Shown here piece by piece: positions 53,806 to 62,592 of a stretch of 64,000 nt of DNA. The notes under the pieces are model-generated. The model was not told the DNA's origin. It saw nothing but the letters and a program-made list of their open reading frames with translations, and searched no databases. The stretch spans positions 1-64,000 of the forward strand of contig NZ_JAPWAG010000011.1 in the NCBI RefSeq assembly GCF_041432775.1. Reading direction: 5' to 3'. Position 1 is the stretch's first letter. The number at the start of each line of letters is the position of its first letter. The position numbers and the translations under genes were made by a program. Source of the DNA: Pauljensenia sp902373545 (GTDB taxonomy: Bacteria > Actinomycetota > Actinomycetes > Actinomycetales > Actinomycetaceae).

Positions 53806-54789
53806 CTACAGGTCGACGGAGTGCCCGGACGCGGCCGAGGTGAGGATGGCCTCGACGACGCGCAGGTTGTCCAGGGCCTCGTCCATGGTGACGTGCTCGG
53901 CGCCCACGCCGAGGATGGCATCGCGGAAGCGCTCGTGTTCGAGGGCGAGGGGCTCGCGCTTGGTGAGGGCGTAGCGCACGACCTGGCCCTCGCTCACCCC
54001 GCGGAAGGCGGCGATGGCGTCCCACTGCAGGGGCGCGTGGCCGTTCTCGTAGAAGGTCAGGTCCCCCATCGCGGTGTCGGCGACGAGCGCGCCGCGCTCC
54101 CCCGTCACGATGGTCGTGCGGTCCTTGTAGGGGGTCAGCCAGTTGACGAGGTGGTTGACGAGGATGCCGCCTGCAAGCACGCCCGAGGCGACCATCATGT
54201 CCTCGTGGGGGCGCCCCGAGCGCGCCGAGGTGCGCGCGTAGATGCTCTCGTAGGGGGCGCCGGCCACCCACGCGGCCAGGTCCACGTCGTGCGTGGCCAG
54301 GTCTTTGACGACGCCGACGTCGCTGATGCGCGCGGGGAAGGGCGACTGACGGCGGGTCGCAATCTGCTCGATCTCGCCGAGCTGGCCCTGCGCAATACGC
54401 CGACGCATGTCGATGAGGGCGGGGTTGCAGCGCTCGACGTAGCCGACGGCACCGACGAGGCCCGCGTCCGCGAAGGCGTCACGGATGCGGCGGCCCGCCT
54501 CCACGCTCGTGGCGAGGGGCTTTTCGACGAGGGTGTGTACCCCGGCCTCGGCCAGGGCCAGGGCGGCCTCCTCGTGGTGGGCGGTGGGCGCGGCGATGAT
54601 AGCGGCGTCGATACCGACCTCGATGAGCTCCTCGACGCCGCCCAGGACGGGCAGGTCCCCGGCGACGCCGAAGCGGTCGCCGCCCGGGTCAGCGAGGGCC
54701 ACGAGGTCCACGCCGGCGGTGGCGCGGGCGTTGCGCACGTGGTGGCGGCCCATCGAGCCGATGCCGAGGATTCCCAGGCGAATCGTCAT
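53806..54789 (-). CDS. Gfo/Idh/MocA oxidoreductase (WbpB/WlbA-like)
   Basis: A 327-residue enzyme starting at ATG 54789 (MTIRLGILGIGSMGRHHVRN). NAD-binding GIGSMGRHHVRN, the EKPLATSVEAG motif (EKP), VGYVERCNPALIDMRR, and DVGVVKDLATHDVDLAAW. This is the pattern of UDP-N-acetylglucosaminuronate 3-dehydrogenase-type enzymes (WbpB/WlbA), which oxidise C3 so that the next enzyme can aminate it. It lies 1 bp after the DegT aminotransferase and is the last gene of the three-gene operon. Confidence 0.88.
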   Translation of the reverse strand: MTIRLGILGIGSMGRHHVRNARATAGVDLVALADPGGDRFGVAGDLPVLGGVEELIEVGIDAAIIAAPTAHHEEAALALAEAGVHTLVEKPLATSVEAGRRIRDAFADAGLVGAVGYVERCNPALIDMRRRIAQGQLGEIEQIATRRQSPFPARISDVGVVKDLATHDVDLAAWVAGAPYESIYARTSARSGRPHEDMMVASGVLAGGILVNHLVNWLTPYKDRTTIVTGERGALVADTAMGDLTFYENGHAPLQWDAIAAFRGVSEGQVVRYALTKREPLALEHERFRDAILGVGAEHVTMDEALDNLRVVEAILTSAASGHSVDL

Positions 54790-54790
54790 G

Positions 54791-55891
54791 TCAGGCACCT
54801 GCTTCCGCGAGCGCGTTGACGGCCCCGGCGATGCGCTCCAACTCGGCGGGCGTCAGGGAGGGGTAGATCGGCAGGGAGAGCACCTGGTCGGCGGCCTCGC
54901 GCGTGGCGGGCAGCTCCGCACAGGGGGCGAAGCGGGCCAGGGAAGCCAGCTCGTGGTTCGGGATCGGGTAGTAGACGCCCGAGCCGACGCCGTACTCCTC
55001 GCGCAGGGCGGCGGCGAACCCGTCGCGGTCCTCTTCCACGCGGATCGTGTACTGGTGGTACACGTGCGTAGCTCCGGGCGCGACGTGCGGGACGGTGACG
55101 CCGCGCAGGTGGGCGTCCAGGAACGCGGCGTTGGCCTGGCGCTGGGCGGTCCACGCGCCGACCTTCGTCAGCTGGACGCGCCCGATGGCTGCGTGGATGT
55201 CGGTCATGCGATTGTTGAGGCCCACGATTTCGTTGGCGTAGCGCGTCTCCATGCCCTGGTTGCGCGCGAGCCGCACGCCGCGGATGAGTTCGTCGTCGGT
55301 GGAGGTGACCATGCCGCCCTCGCCGCTGGTCATGTTCTTGGTCGGGTAGAAGGAGAAGGCCGCGAACGCGCCGAAGGAGCCAACCGCTCGCCCGCGCAGG
55401 GTCGCGCCGTGGGCCTGGGCGGCGTCCTCGAAGAGGAGGAGCCCGTGGGCATCGGCAATCGCCTGGAGGGCTTCCATGGGCGCGGGGTGGCCGTAGAGGT
55501 GGACGGGCATGATGGCGCGCGTGCGGCTCGTGACCGCGGCCTCGACGGCGGCCGGGGAGAGCGTGTAGGTACGCGGGTCGATGTCAGCGAACACGGGGGT
55601 CGCGCCCGTGATGGCGACCGAGTTCGCGGTGGCCGCGAAGGTGAAGGAGGGGACGATGACCTCATCCCCCGGCCCGATCCCCGCGGCGAGCAGCCCCAGG
55701 TGCAGGGCGGAGGTGCCGGAGTTGACGGCGACGGCACGCGTTCCGGGCACCAGCGCGGCGGCGAACTCTTCCTCGAAGGCGGCCACCTGCGGGCCCTGGG
55801 CGATCATGCCGGTGCGCATGACGGCCGCGACCGCCTCGATCTCCTCCTCGCCAATGAGCGGGCGGGCAGACGGGATGAAGGCGCGTGTCAC
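54791..55891 (-). CDS. DegT/DnrJ/EryC1/StrS aminotransferase (WbpE/WlbC-like)
   Basis: A 366-residue PLP enzyme from GTG 55891, overlapping the acetyltransferase stop by 4 bp. The PLP lysine is K185 in SFYPTKNMTSGEGG; FEDAAQAHGA carries the aspartate that contacts the pyridine nitrogen, and NSGTSALHLGL the phosphate-binding turn. The GEGGMVTS and NNRMTDIHAAIGRVQL segments are characteristic of the WbpE/WlbC and PglE branch. Expected reaction: amination of a 3-keto UDP-sugar. Confidence 0.92.
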   Translation of the reverse strand: MTRAFIPSARPLIGEEEIEAVAAVMRTGMIAQGPQVAAFEEEFAAALVPGTRAVAVNSGTSALHLGLLAAGIGPGDEVIVPSFTFAATANSVAITGATPVFADIDPRTYTLSPAAVEAAVTSRTRAIMPVHLYGHPAPMEALQAIADAHGLLLFEDAAQAHGATLRGRAVGSFGAFAAFSFYPTKNMTSGEGGMVTSTDDELIRGVRLARNQGMETRYANEIVGLNNRMTDIHAAIGRVQLTKVGAWTAQRQANAAFLDAHLRGVTVPHVAPGATHVYHQYTIRVEEDRDGFAAALREEYGVGSGVYYPIPNHELASLARFAPCAELPATREAADQVLSLPIYPSLTPAELERIAGAVNALAEAGA

Positions 55892-56562
55892 TGGTCGTCC
55901 TCAGGGGTCGGATCGGGTGTCGCGGTGGTGAGCGGGGACGAGGCCTGGGCTCCCTCAGGCTCCAAGGTGCCTTCGCGCTCGACGTACCGTCGGCCCGAGT
56001 CCGGGCAGACCCACGTGCGCGCCACGGCCTCGCTGCCGGGCGCGGGCGAGTCATCGGCCGACACGAGGGGAACCCCGGCCTCGCCGACCCAGCCGACGCG
56101 GCGGGCCGGGACGCCGACGACGAGGGCGTAGGGGGCAACGTCGCGCGTGACGACGGCGCCGGCCCCGACCGAGGCCCAGGCGCCGATGCGCACGGGGGCC
56201 ACGCACACGGCGCGCGCCCCGATGGCGGCTCCGCGCTCAACGGTCACGCCCACCGCCTCCCAGTCCGAGGCGCTTTTCAGGGTTCCGTCGGCGTTGATCG
56301 CACGCGGGCAGTGATCGTTCGTGAAGACGGCGGCGGGGCCGACGAAGACCCCCTCGGCCAGAGAGGCGGGCTCGTAGACGAGCGCGTAATTCTGAATCTT
56401 GCAGCGAGGCCCCACGACGACGCCCTCGCCGATGTATGCGCCGCGCCCAACGATGGTCTCCTCGCCGATGAGCGCATCCTCGCGCACCTGAGCCAGATGC
56501 CACACGCGCGCGCTGGAGGCAACCTGCGCGCTGGGTGCAACGTCGGCGCTGGGCTCGATCAT
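55888..56562 (-). CDS. Hexapeptide N-acetyltransferase (WbpD/WlbB-like)
   Basis: A 224-residue left-handed beta-helix acyltransferase starting at ATG 56562 with AAGGGGGA upstream. Hexapeptide repeats appear throughout (RVWHLAQVREDALIGEETIV, GRGAYIGEGVVVGP). FTNDHCPRAINADG matches the WbpD/WlbB motif with its catalytic Asn/His. A non-homologous C-terminal extension of about 65 residues (ADDSPAPGSEAVARTWVCP...) is unusual. It would acetylate the C3 amine of UDP-GlcNAc3NA. First gene of the operon. Confidence 0.9.
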   Translation of the reverse strand: MIEPSADVAPSAQVASSARVWHLAQVREDALIGEETIVGRGAYIGEGVVVGPRCKIQNYALVYEPASLAEGVFVGPAAVFTNDHCPRAINADGTLKSASDWEAVGVTVERGAAIGARAVCVAPVRIGAWASVGAGAVVTRDVAPYALVVGVPARRVGWVGEAGVPLVSADDSPAPGSEAVARTWVCPDSGRRYVEREGTLEPEGAQASSPLTTATPDPTPEDDQ

Positions 56563-56652
56563 GGTATCCCCCTTATGTAGTCCCATCAGCACATTCCCAC
56601 TGATCAGGCGTTGGCCGCCAGATAGCAACACTATAGGCGCGCGGACACTCCA

Positions 56653-57351
56653 ATGTGCGACACTGGAGAAATGGAGCAGCGTACGGACGCGTGGGTCGTG
56701 ATTCCCGCGTATAACGAGGCCCCCGTCATTGGGGGCGTCGTCACTGGCGTGCGCGCTGCGTTCCCCCACGTCCTTGTTGTGGACGACGCCTCGAGTGACG
56801 ACACCGCCGCCATCGCTCGCTCCGCCGGGGCCTACACGGCGACCCATCCGCTCAACCTCGGCCAGGGAGCGGCCCTGCAGACCGGTTTCGAGGCGGCCCT
56901 GGCGCGCGGGGCCCGCTACGTCGTCACCTTCGACGCGGACGGCCAGCACGATCCGGCCGACGCCGCTGCGATGGTTGATCGCGCGCGCGAGGAGGACCTG
57001 GCTTTCGTCCTCGGCTCCCGTTTCCTCGATGGCGTGCCCTCGCAGGTCGGTTCCCTCAAACGCGCCATGCTGCGCCTCGGGGCCGCGGCGGCCCGCGCGC
57101 GCACCGGCATGACGCTCACCGACACGCACAACGGGCTGCGCGTCATTCGCGCCGACGCGCTCTCCCACGTGCACCTAACCCATGCGCGCATGGCACACGC
57201 CTCGCAGATCGTCTCGCAGTTGGCGGCCTCGGGCCTACGCGGCGCCGAGCATCCCGTGACGATCTCCTACACGGACTACTCGCGAGCCAAGGGCCAGCCC
57301 CTGCTCAACTCCGTCAACATCGTCGTCGACCTGGCGCTGGGGGGACGATGA
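56653..57351 (+). CDS. DPM1-like family 2 glycosyltransferase
   Basis: About 232 residues; ATG 56653 or ATG 56671 (MEQRTDAWVVIPAYNEAPV). It shows VIPAYNEAPVI, VVDDASSDDTAAIA, HPLNLGQGAALQTGFE, and the metal-binding TFDADGQHDP, all typical of dolichyl/polyprenyl-phosphate mannose synthase-like enzymes. A membrane partner is expected: the next gene (DUF2304) overlaps it by 4 bp. TATAGG at 56632-56637 may be its -10. Confidence 0.9.
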   Translation: MCDTGEMEQRTDAWVVIPAYNEAPVIGGVVTGVRAAFPHVLVVDDASSDDTAAIARSAGAYTATHPLNLGQGAALQTGFEAALARGARYVVTFDADGQHDPADAAAMVDRAREEDLAFVLGSRFLDGVPSQVGSLKRAMLRLGAAAARARTGMTLTDTHNGLRVIRADALSHVHLTHARMAHASQIVSQLAASGLRGAEHPVTISYTDYSRAKGQPLLNSVNIVVDLALGGR

Positions 57352-57854
57352 GCACATACCTGGCTATCCGCGTCCTGCTGTTGGCCGCCCTGGGCGCAAC
57401 CGCCTGGTGGCTGGTCCGCCCCGTCTCTTCTGCTTCCTCCCTCGCGTTGCGGCGCATCGGCATCGGCATGCTCGTCGCCGCCGCATTCGTCGCCATCTTG
57501 GTGCCCTCCCTGGCGAACCGGGCAGCTCACGCCATCGGTGTCGATCGGGGGGTCAACCTGATTGTCTACGGCCTCGTCGTCGCACTCATCGCGCAGATGG
57601 TAACCTCCTACCGGAGAGAGGCGCGCATGGAGGCTCGCATGGCTTTGCTCGCGCGGACGATTGCCCTCTCACGGGTGCTTTCCCCCGAGAACGTGCCGGA
57701 TTCTCCCGGCGACTCAGTCCGGGATGGCGGCGCTCAGTTGGAAGTGGAACACGCCGCTTCCCGGCGACATTCCCCGACAAATACGTCCGATAACGATATG
57801 GTTACAAGTGATGAGTTACGTGAATCTGCGACCGATCCAGCACTCGGCTGTTAA
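57348..57854 (+). CDS. DUF2304 membrane protein
   Basis: A 168-residue protein starting at ATG 57348. Three transmembrane helices (residues about 3-22, 34-52, 68-86) and the segment NLIVYGLVVALIAQMVTSYRREARMEARM, given here in pieces NLIVYGLVVALIA and SYRREARMEARM, are typical of DUF2304. Such proteins act with the neighbouring DPM1-like GT2 and may anchor it. The C-terminal 60 residues are hydrophilic. The 3' end overlaps the LCP gene by about 44 bp. Confidence 0.88.
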   Translation: MSTYLAIRVLLLAALGATAWWLVRPVSSASSLALRRIGIGMLVAAAFVAILVPSLANRAAHAIGVDRGVNLIVYGLVVALIAQMVTSYRREARMEARMALLARTIALSRVLSPENVPDSPGDSVRDGGAQLEVEHAASRRHSPTNTSDNDMVTSDELRESATDPALGC

Positions 57855-59136
57855 CTTCGGACGGTTTGGCCTCCTGCGCAGCACACTTGCCATTCTGATG
57901 GCAGGTGTCCTTTTCGTCACCTCGACAGCAGGGTTCCTCTACCTGCGCCTGAGCACCCAGTTCGCCAACCGCGTCGTCGACATCAACGCCTACGTGTCGG
58001 GCGATCAGAGCAAGGCGACCCCGGACTCCTTCGAGGGACGCGCCGTCAACATCCTCGTTGTCGGCACGGACTCGCGAAACGGTGCCTCCGGCGATATCGG
58101 AGCGGGTGACGAGGACGAGGTCCCCGGCCTGCGCAACGACTCGACGATGGTGATTCACGTCAGTGCAGACCGTTCGCGTGTCCAGGTCCTGTCCATTCCT
58201 CGCGACACCCTCGTCGATATTCCCGCGTGCAAGCAACGCGACGGATCCACCAGCGATCCGGTCGAAAACGAGATGTTCAACAACGCCATGTTCTATGGCG
58301 CCGACGGTGGCAACACCGACCTGGATATCGCCCCCGGTATCGCGTGCGTGAAGTCGACCGTCGAGAAGATGTCGAACATGACGATCGATGCGTTTATGGT
58401 CGTTAACTTCGCGGGCTTCATCAACATGATCGACGCTCTGGGCGGCATCTGGTTCAACATCCCCGAGCGCATCGACGACGAGTCCGCCCGTCTCTTCATC
58501 GACGCGGGTTGCTGGAAGCTGGACGGAACCCAGTCGCTGGCCTACATGCGCTCGCGCAAGGCCCAGGGCGACGGCTCCGACATTTCGCGTATCGGCCGCC
58601 AGCAGCAGCTGATTTCCGCGATGCTGCGCGAGCTCCAAGCCAAGGACTACGTGACGGACTCCGGCGCCCTCCTGACCTTCCTGCAGGCCGCGATCCAGGC
58701 CGTGAACGTGTCCCAGAACCTGGGTGACGCCAGCTCGGACACGTCCCTACTCCTCAACGTCTTGTCCAAGACAGACCGCGCGAACATGCAGTTCGTGACG
58801 CTGCCGGTGGTGGAGCCCGACTGGGATCCTAACCGCCGCGTGCCCTCGGAGCCGATGGCCGCGAACGTGTGGAACGCGCTCAAGAAGGACCAGGCCCTTC
58901 CCGTGGGCACGGCCTACACCGACGGTAACGGCGCGCAGCTGGTCGTCCCCGACCCGACGGCCGCCAAGGCCACCCCCTCGCCCACGCCCTCGGCGACGCC
59001 TTCCGTGGACCCGAGCGAGGACTCCGCTCAGAGCACGACGGATAACACCGCGCAGTCCGCTTCCGTTGAGAACAACGCGGCCAACGAGGCTGCCGCCCAG
59101 AAGAACGCCGCTATCTGCCCGCCGAAGGACAAATGA
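57811..59136 (+). CDS. LytR-CpsA-Psr (LCP) family protein 1
   Basis: About 441 residues from ATG 57811 (GTG 57808 is equally possible). One N-terminal transmembrane helix (STLAILMAGVLFVTSTAGF) precedes the LCP domain: VNILVVGTDSRNG (catalytic Asp), VLSIPRDTLVDIP (catalytic Arg), and YMRSRKAQGDGSDISRIGRQ. The domain contains an insertion with paired cysteines. A Ser/Thr/Ala-rich tail ends the protein. LCP proteins ligate glycans from undecaprenyl-PP carriers to peptidoglycan, the likely last step for the polysaccharide made upstream. Confidence 0.92.
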   Translation: MSYVNLRPIQHSAVNFGRFGLLRSTLAILMAGVLFVTSTAGFLYLRLSTQFANRVVDINAYVSGDQSKATPDSFEGRAVNILVVGTDSRNGASGDIGAGDEDEVPGLRNDSTMVIHVSADRSRVQVLSIPRDTLVDIPACKQRDGSTSDPVENEMFNNAMFYGADGGNTDLDIAPGIACVKSTVEKMSNMTIDAFMVVNFAGFINMIDALGGIWFNIPERIDDESARLFIDAGCWKLDGTQSLAYMRSRKAQGDGSDISRIGRQQQLISAMLRELQAKDYVTDSGALLTFLQAAIQAVNVSQNLGDASSDTSLLLNVLSKTDRANMQFVTLPVVEPDWDPNRRVPSEPMAANVWNALKKDQALPVGTAYTDGNGAQLVVPDPTAAKATPSPTPSATPSVDPSEDSAQSTTDNTAQSASVENNAANEAAAQKNAAICPPKDK

Positions 59137-60812
59137 GCACTCCTCCCTCATTCCAACCCAACCCGAAACGACGCCGCCCCGGCTCCGATGACGTGCACGT
59201 CGTCGGACAGGAGGCTCCGTCCGGCGCGCCTGTTCCTCCCCCCGAGGCGATCGCTCCCCAGATGTGGAGAATTTCTGAGGACGGCGCCGACTCCTCGCGC
59301 CCGCTGATGCCGCCCACCCTGGATCAGCCCCAGCGCGATCCGTCGTCGTTGTTCCCGCGGCGCTCCGCGCCGGTCCCTCCGCCGTCTTTCGCCCCGGGGT
59401 CCGCGCCGCGTAAGTCCGTGCGTTCGCCTCGCTCACCCCAGGTCCCCGCTCCGTCGTCCTCGCCCGAGCGGACAAGCATCGCGCCGAGCCCGGACTCCGC
59501 CCGTGATCAGACGACGGTCGCGCCGGGTCCCGCTGCCTCCCTCGACGAGACCACGGTGGCTCCGAATCCCCCATCTTTCGCCCCCGGCTCTGCTCCCACC
59601 GCCGGTGGCCGCACCGGCGCGCCTCGCAGCTACGCGCCCGGTTCGGGTCAGCCCACCTCCGCAGCGCCGAGCTTTGCGCCCGGTTCGGGTCAGCCCACCT
59701 CCGCAGCGCCGAGCTTTGCGCCTGGTTCGGGTCAGCCCACCTCCGCAGCACCCAGCTTTGCGCCCGGTTCGGGCTCGAGCGGACATCAGGTCACTGTCAA
59801 TAGGAGCGCGCCTAGCACACCACCGACGCGCGCGCCGCAGCCCTCCGCTCCCTCGACGGCCCCGCGGCCTCGCCGCAAGCGCCGTCGTCACCTGGTCCTC
59901 AAGACCCTGTCTCTCCTGCTGGTTCTCATCCTCGCATGGGGTGGCTTCCTCGTGTGGGACGCCAACTCGAACATCGGTCGCGTGAGCGCCCTGACGGGCA
60001 GCGCAGACACACCCGGCACCACGTACCTGCTGGCGGGTTCGGACTCGCGCGCGGACGGTGCGGTGCAGGACGGCTTTGAAGGCTCCGAGCGCGCCGACTC
60101 GATCATGCTGGTCAACGTCGCGCCTAACGGCCAGGCCGTCGCCCTGTCGATCCCCCGTGACACCTACGCGGAGATTCCCGGCGTGGGCTGGGACAAGATC
60201 AACGCCTCCTACGCGTACGGCGGCCCGCAGCTGCTGGTTGAGACCGTGGAGAAGCTGACGGGCCTGACCGTCGATCACTTCGTCCAGATCGGCATGGGCG
60301 CGGTACCCGACATGGTGGACGCGGTCGGCGGCGTGGAGCTGTGCTACGACCACGACGCGAACGACGAGTACTCTGGCCTGAACTGGACCGCCGGTTGCCA
60401 TACGGTTGACGGCACGACCGCCCTGCAGTTCTCCCGCATGCGTTACCAGGACCCGGAGGGCGACATCGGCCGCACGAAGCGTCAGCGTCAGGTAATCTCC
60501 AAGGTGGTCTCCGCGGCGGCATCGCCCGCGACCCTGATTAATCCGGCCAGGACCCTGAACGTGGAGCGCGCAGGTTCCAAGTCCTTCACGGTCGATGAGG
60601 ATTCGTCGATTTTCACGGTCGGTTCGCTCGTGCTCGCGCTGCGCAGCGCGTCCTCCGAGGAGCTGATGGGCGTGCCCCCGATTGAGTCCCTTGACTACAC
60701 GACCAGCGCGGGCGCCTCGGCGGTCCTGCTGCGCGATGAGACTGCTCCCGACTTCTTCGAGAAGCTGCGCACCGGCAAGCTGACGTCCTCCGACCTCAAC
60801 CAGGTCGGCTGA
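59133..60812 (+). CDS. LytR-CpsA-Psr (LCP) family protein 2 with repeat-rich cytoplasmic tail
   Basis: A 559-residue protein starting at ATG 59133 (ATGA overlap). About 240 residues are cytoplasmic and Pro/Ser-rich and contain 14-residue repeats (PGSGQPTSAAPSFA) encoded by three near-exact 42-bp units (59637-59762) plus a partial one. A basic stretch and one transmembrane helix (TLSLLLVLILAWGGFLVW) lead to the LCP domain: TTYLLAGSDSRADG, LSIPRDTYAEIPG, and SRMRYQDPEGDIGRTKRQRQ. Second LCP ligase of the pair. Confidence 0.94.
   Translation: MSTPPSFQPNPKRRRPGSDDVHVVGQEAPSGAPVPPPEAIAPQMWRISEDGADSSRPLMPPTLDQPQRDPSSLFPRRSAPVPPPSFAPGSAPRKSVRSPRSPQVPAPSSSPERTSIAPSPDSARDQTTVAPGPAASLDETTVAPNPPSFAPGSAPTAGGRTGAPRSYAPGSGQPTSAAPSFAPGSGQPTSAAPSFAPGSGQPTSAAPSFAPGSGSSGHQVTVNRSAPSTPPTRAPQPSAPSTAPRPRRKRRRHLVLKTLSLLLVLILAWGGFLVWDANSNIGRVSALTGSADTPGTTYLLAGSDSRADGAVQDGFEGSERADSIMLVNVAPNGQAVALSIPRDTYAEIPGVGWDKINASYAYGGPQLLVETVEKLTGLTVDHFVQIGMGAVPDMVDAVGGVELCYDHDANDEYSGLNWTAGCHTVDGTTALQFSRMRYQDPEGDIGRTKRQRQVISKVVSAAASPATLINPARTLNVERAGSKSFTVDEDSSIFTVGSLVLALRSASSEELMGVPPIESLDYTTSAGASAVLLRDETAPDFFEKLRTGKLTSSDLNQVG
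59637..59774 (+). repeat. 42-bp in-frame tandem repeat in LCP gene 2
   Basis: Copies at 59637-59678, 59679-59720 and 59721-59762 plus a partial copy. The frame is kept, so copy number can change without breaking the gene. The first two copies are identical; the third has a few substitutions. Confidence 0.9.
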
Positions 60813-60851
60813 GCCCGCCCCTGCCTCGCGGGCAGGCGAGCACATAAGGAT

Positions 60852-60893
60852 CCCGGCCTCGTTCCCTCACTGAAGGGACGAGGCCGGGGCTTT
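60852..60893 (+). terminator. Intrinsic terminator after LCP gene 2
   Basis: GGCCTCGT and ACGAGGCC form the stem core with a longer imperfect stem across 60852-60889, followed by GCTTTGT. It lies between the convergent LCP and galE genes and could serve both. Confidence 0.7.
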
Positions 60894-60913
60894 GTCAGGC
60901 GGAGAAAAGGCCG

Positions 60914-61909
60914 TCAGGCGCCGGGCACCGTGATGGGTCGCGGGCCCGCCTGCCAGCCTTCCCAGGCGGAGGTCAGGATCTCGTCGAGGCCGTTGTTGGC
61001 CTTCCAGCCCAGGTCGACGCCGATGGAGAGAGGATCACCGATGAGCTTGGGCGGGTCGCCAGCGCGGCGCTCGAGGACCTCGACGGGGAAGTCCCAGCCG
61101 ATGACGCGGCGCAGGCCGTCGATGATCTCCTGGACGGAGGTGCCCAGGCCGGTGCCCACGTTGTACGTGTGGTGGTCGGGCTGGCGGCCTTCGGCCAGGA
61201 CGTCGAGGGCGGCGATGTGGGCCTCGGCCAGGTCCATGACGTGGATGTAGTCGCGCACGCACGTGCCGTCGGGGGTGTCGTAGTCGGCGCCGAAGATCTT
61301 AGCGCTCTCCCCGCGCTCGAGGCGGTCGAGGACCATGGGGATCAGGTTCATGATGGCGGGGTCGGCCAGGTCGGTCCATCCGGCGCCAGCGACGTTGAAG
61401 TAGCGCAGGCCGATCCACTTCAGGTCCCAGGCACGCTCACAGTCGGCCATCATCCACTCGCCGATCAGCTTGGTCTCGCCGTAGGGGTTGATGGGGCGAC
61501 CGGCCATGTCCTCGGTGACGATTTCGGCGTTGGGCATGCCGTAGACGGCGGCCGAGGACGAGAAGATCATCTGGTCGACACCGGCGTCCTCCATGGCGGC
61601 CAGGACGTTTGCCATGCCGCCGATGTTCTGCTGGTAGTACCAGGCGGGACGCTTGACGGACTCGCCGACCTGCTTGCGCGCGGAGAAGTGGATAACCGCG
61701 GTGACGTCCTCGTCCATCATGAGGTTGGACAGGGTCGATCGCGCTTCGTCCGTGGCGACGTCGAGGCGAACCAGGGGCGTATCCCCGACTCGGGCGGCGT
61801 TCGAGGTGGACAGGTCGTCGACGACGACGACGCGATCCCCGCGCTGACGCAGGAGGCGGACAACATGGGCGCCGATGTAGCCGGCGCCGCCACAAACGAG
61901 AATGCTCAT
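60914..61909 (-). CDS. galE: UDP-glucose 4-epimerase
   Basis: A 331-residue extended SDR starting at ATG 61909 (MSILVCGGAGYIGAHVVRLL). GGAGYIG, VIHFSARKQVGESV, FSSSAAVYG, catalytic YGETK and RYFNVAGA are textbook GalE. It interconverts UDP-glucose and UDP-galactose (or the GlcNAc forms) and can supply the surface glycan enzymes. The gene stands at the border between the polysaccharide genes and purE. Confidence 0.94.
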   Translation of the reverse strand: MSILVCGGAGYIGAHVVRLLRQRGDRVVVVDDLSTSNAARVGDTPLVRLDVATDEARSTLSNLMMDEDVTAVIHFSARKQVGESVKRPAWYYQQNIGGMANVLAAMEDAGVDQMIFSSSAAVYGMPNAEIVTEDMAGRPINPYGETKLIGEWMMADCERAWDLKWIGLRYFNVAGAGWTDLADPAIMNLIPMVLDRLERGESAKIFGADYDTPDGTCVRDYIHVMDLAEAHIAALDVLAEGRQPDHHTYNVGTGLGTSVQEIIDGLRRVIGWDFPVEVLERRAGDPPKLIGDPLSIGVDLGWKANNGLDEILTSAWEGWQAGPRPITVPGA

Positions 61910-61970
61910 GGGTTCAGGATACGACGGGCACAGCCCCCGCGCCCACCCGCGCGCAGCTTGTGGTTGGTTG

Positions 61971-62525
61971 TCAGTAGTCCTCGGCGACGCGATGGGCGAG
62001 GACAGCCCCCTTTGCGCTGGCCACGTCACGCAGGCTCTGCTGGAAGTCGCGCATGGAGGCGCGCAGGCCCTCCGCGCGCGCTCCCTCGCCCGCTCCGAGG
62101 ATCCGTGCGGCGAGCAGGCCGGCGTTGCGGGCACCGGCGATCGAGACGGTCGCGACAGGCACGCCGGCGGGCATCTGGACGATGGAGTGCAAGGAGTCGA
62201 CGCCGTCGAGGTGCTTGAGGGGAACGGGCACGCCGATAACGGGCAGCTCGGTGAGGGCGGCGAGCATGCCGGGCAGGTGGGCGGCCCCGCCCGCTCCGGC
62301 GATGATGACGCGCAGGCCGCGCTCCGAGGCGCTCCTGCCGTAGGCGACCATGTCCTCGGGCATGCGGTGGGCGGAGACGACGCCGACCTCGCAGGCGATG
62401 TCAAACTCGGTCAGGGCGGCGACGGCGGGTTCCATGGTCGGCCAGTCCGAGTCCGATCCCATGACGACGCCGACGAGTGGGGCGCGTCCAGTGGCCGTGA
62501 GCTGGATGTCGAGGTCGGTGGTCAT
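61971..62525 (-). CDS. purE: N5-carboxyaminoimidazole ribonucleotide mutase
   Basis: A 184-residue class I PurE. Substrate-binding GSDSDWPTM, VVSAHRMPEDM with the catalytic histidine, and GAGGAAHLPGMLAALT are all present. It moves the carboxylate from N5 to C4 of carboxyaminoimidazole ribonucleotide in purine biosynthesis, after PurK. It starts at ATG 62525, 68 bp after purK. Confidence 0.96.
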   Translation of the reverse strand: MTTDLDIQLTATGRAPLVGVVMGSDSDWPTMEPAVAALTEFDIACEVGVVSAHRMPEDMVAYGRSASERGLRVIIAGAGGAAHLPGMLAALTELPVIGVPVPLKHLDGVDSLHSIVQMPAGVPVATVSIAGARNAGLLAARILGAGEGARAEGLRASMRDFQQSLRDVASAKGAVLAHRVAEDY

Positions 62526-62592
62526 GACGTGTCCTTTCGGGAGGTGGACGAGGCCGGGGCGGCCTGGCCGCTCGACCGCGCACGGTGGTGGG

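Noticed and set aside
53265..53843. Plus-strand frame across tandem repeats
   Set aside because: The protein would be low-complexity Arg/Gln/Pro from the 18-bp and 19-bp repeats and would run into the oxidoreductase gene on the other strand.
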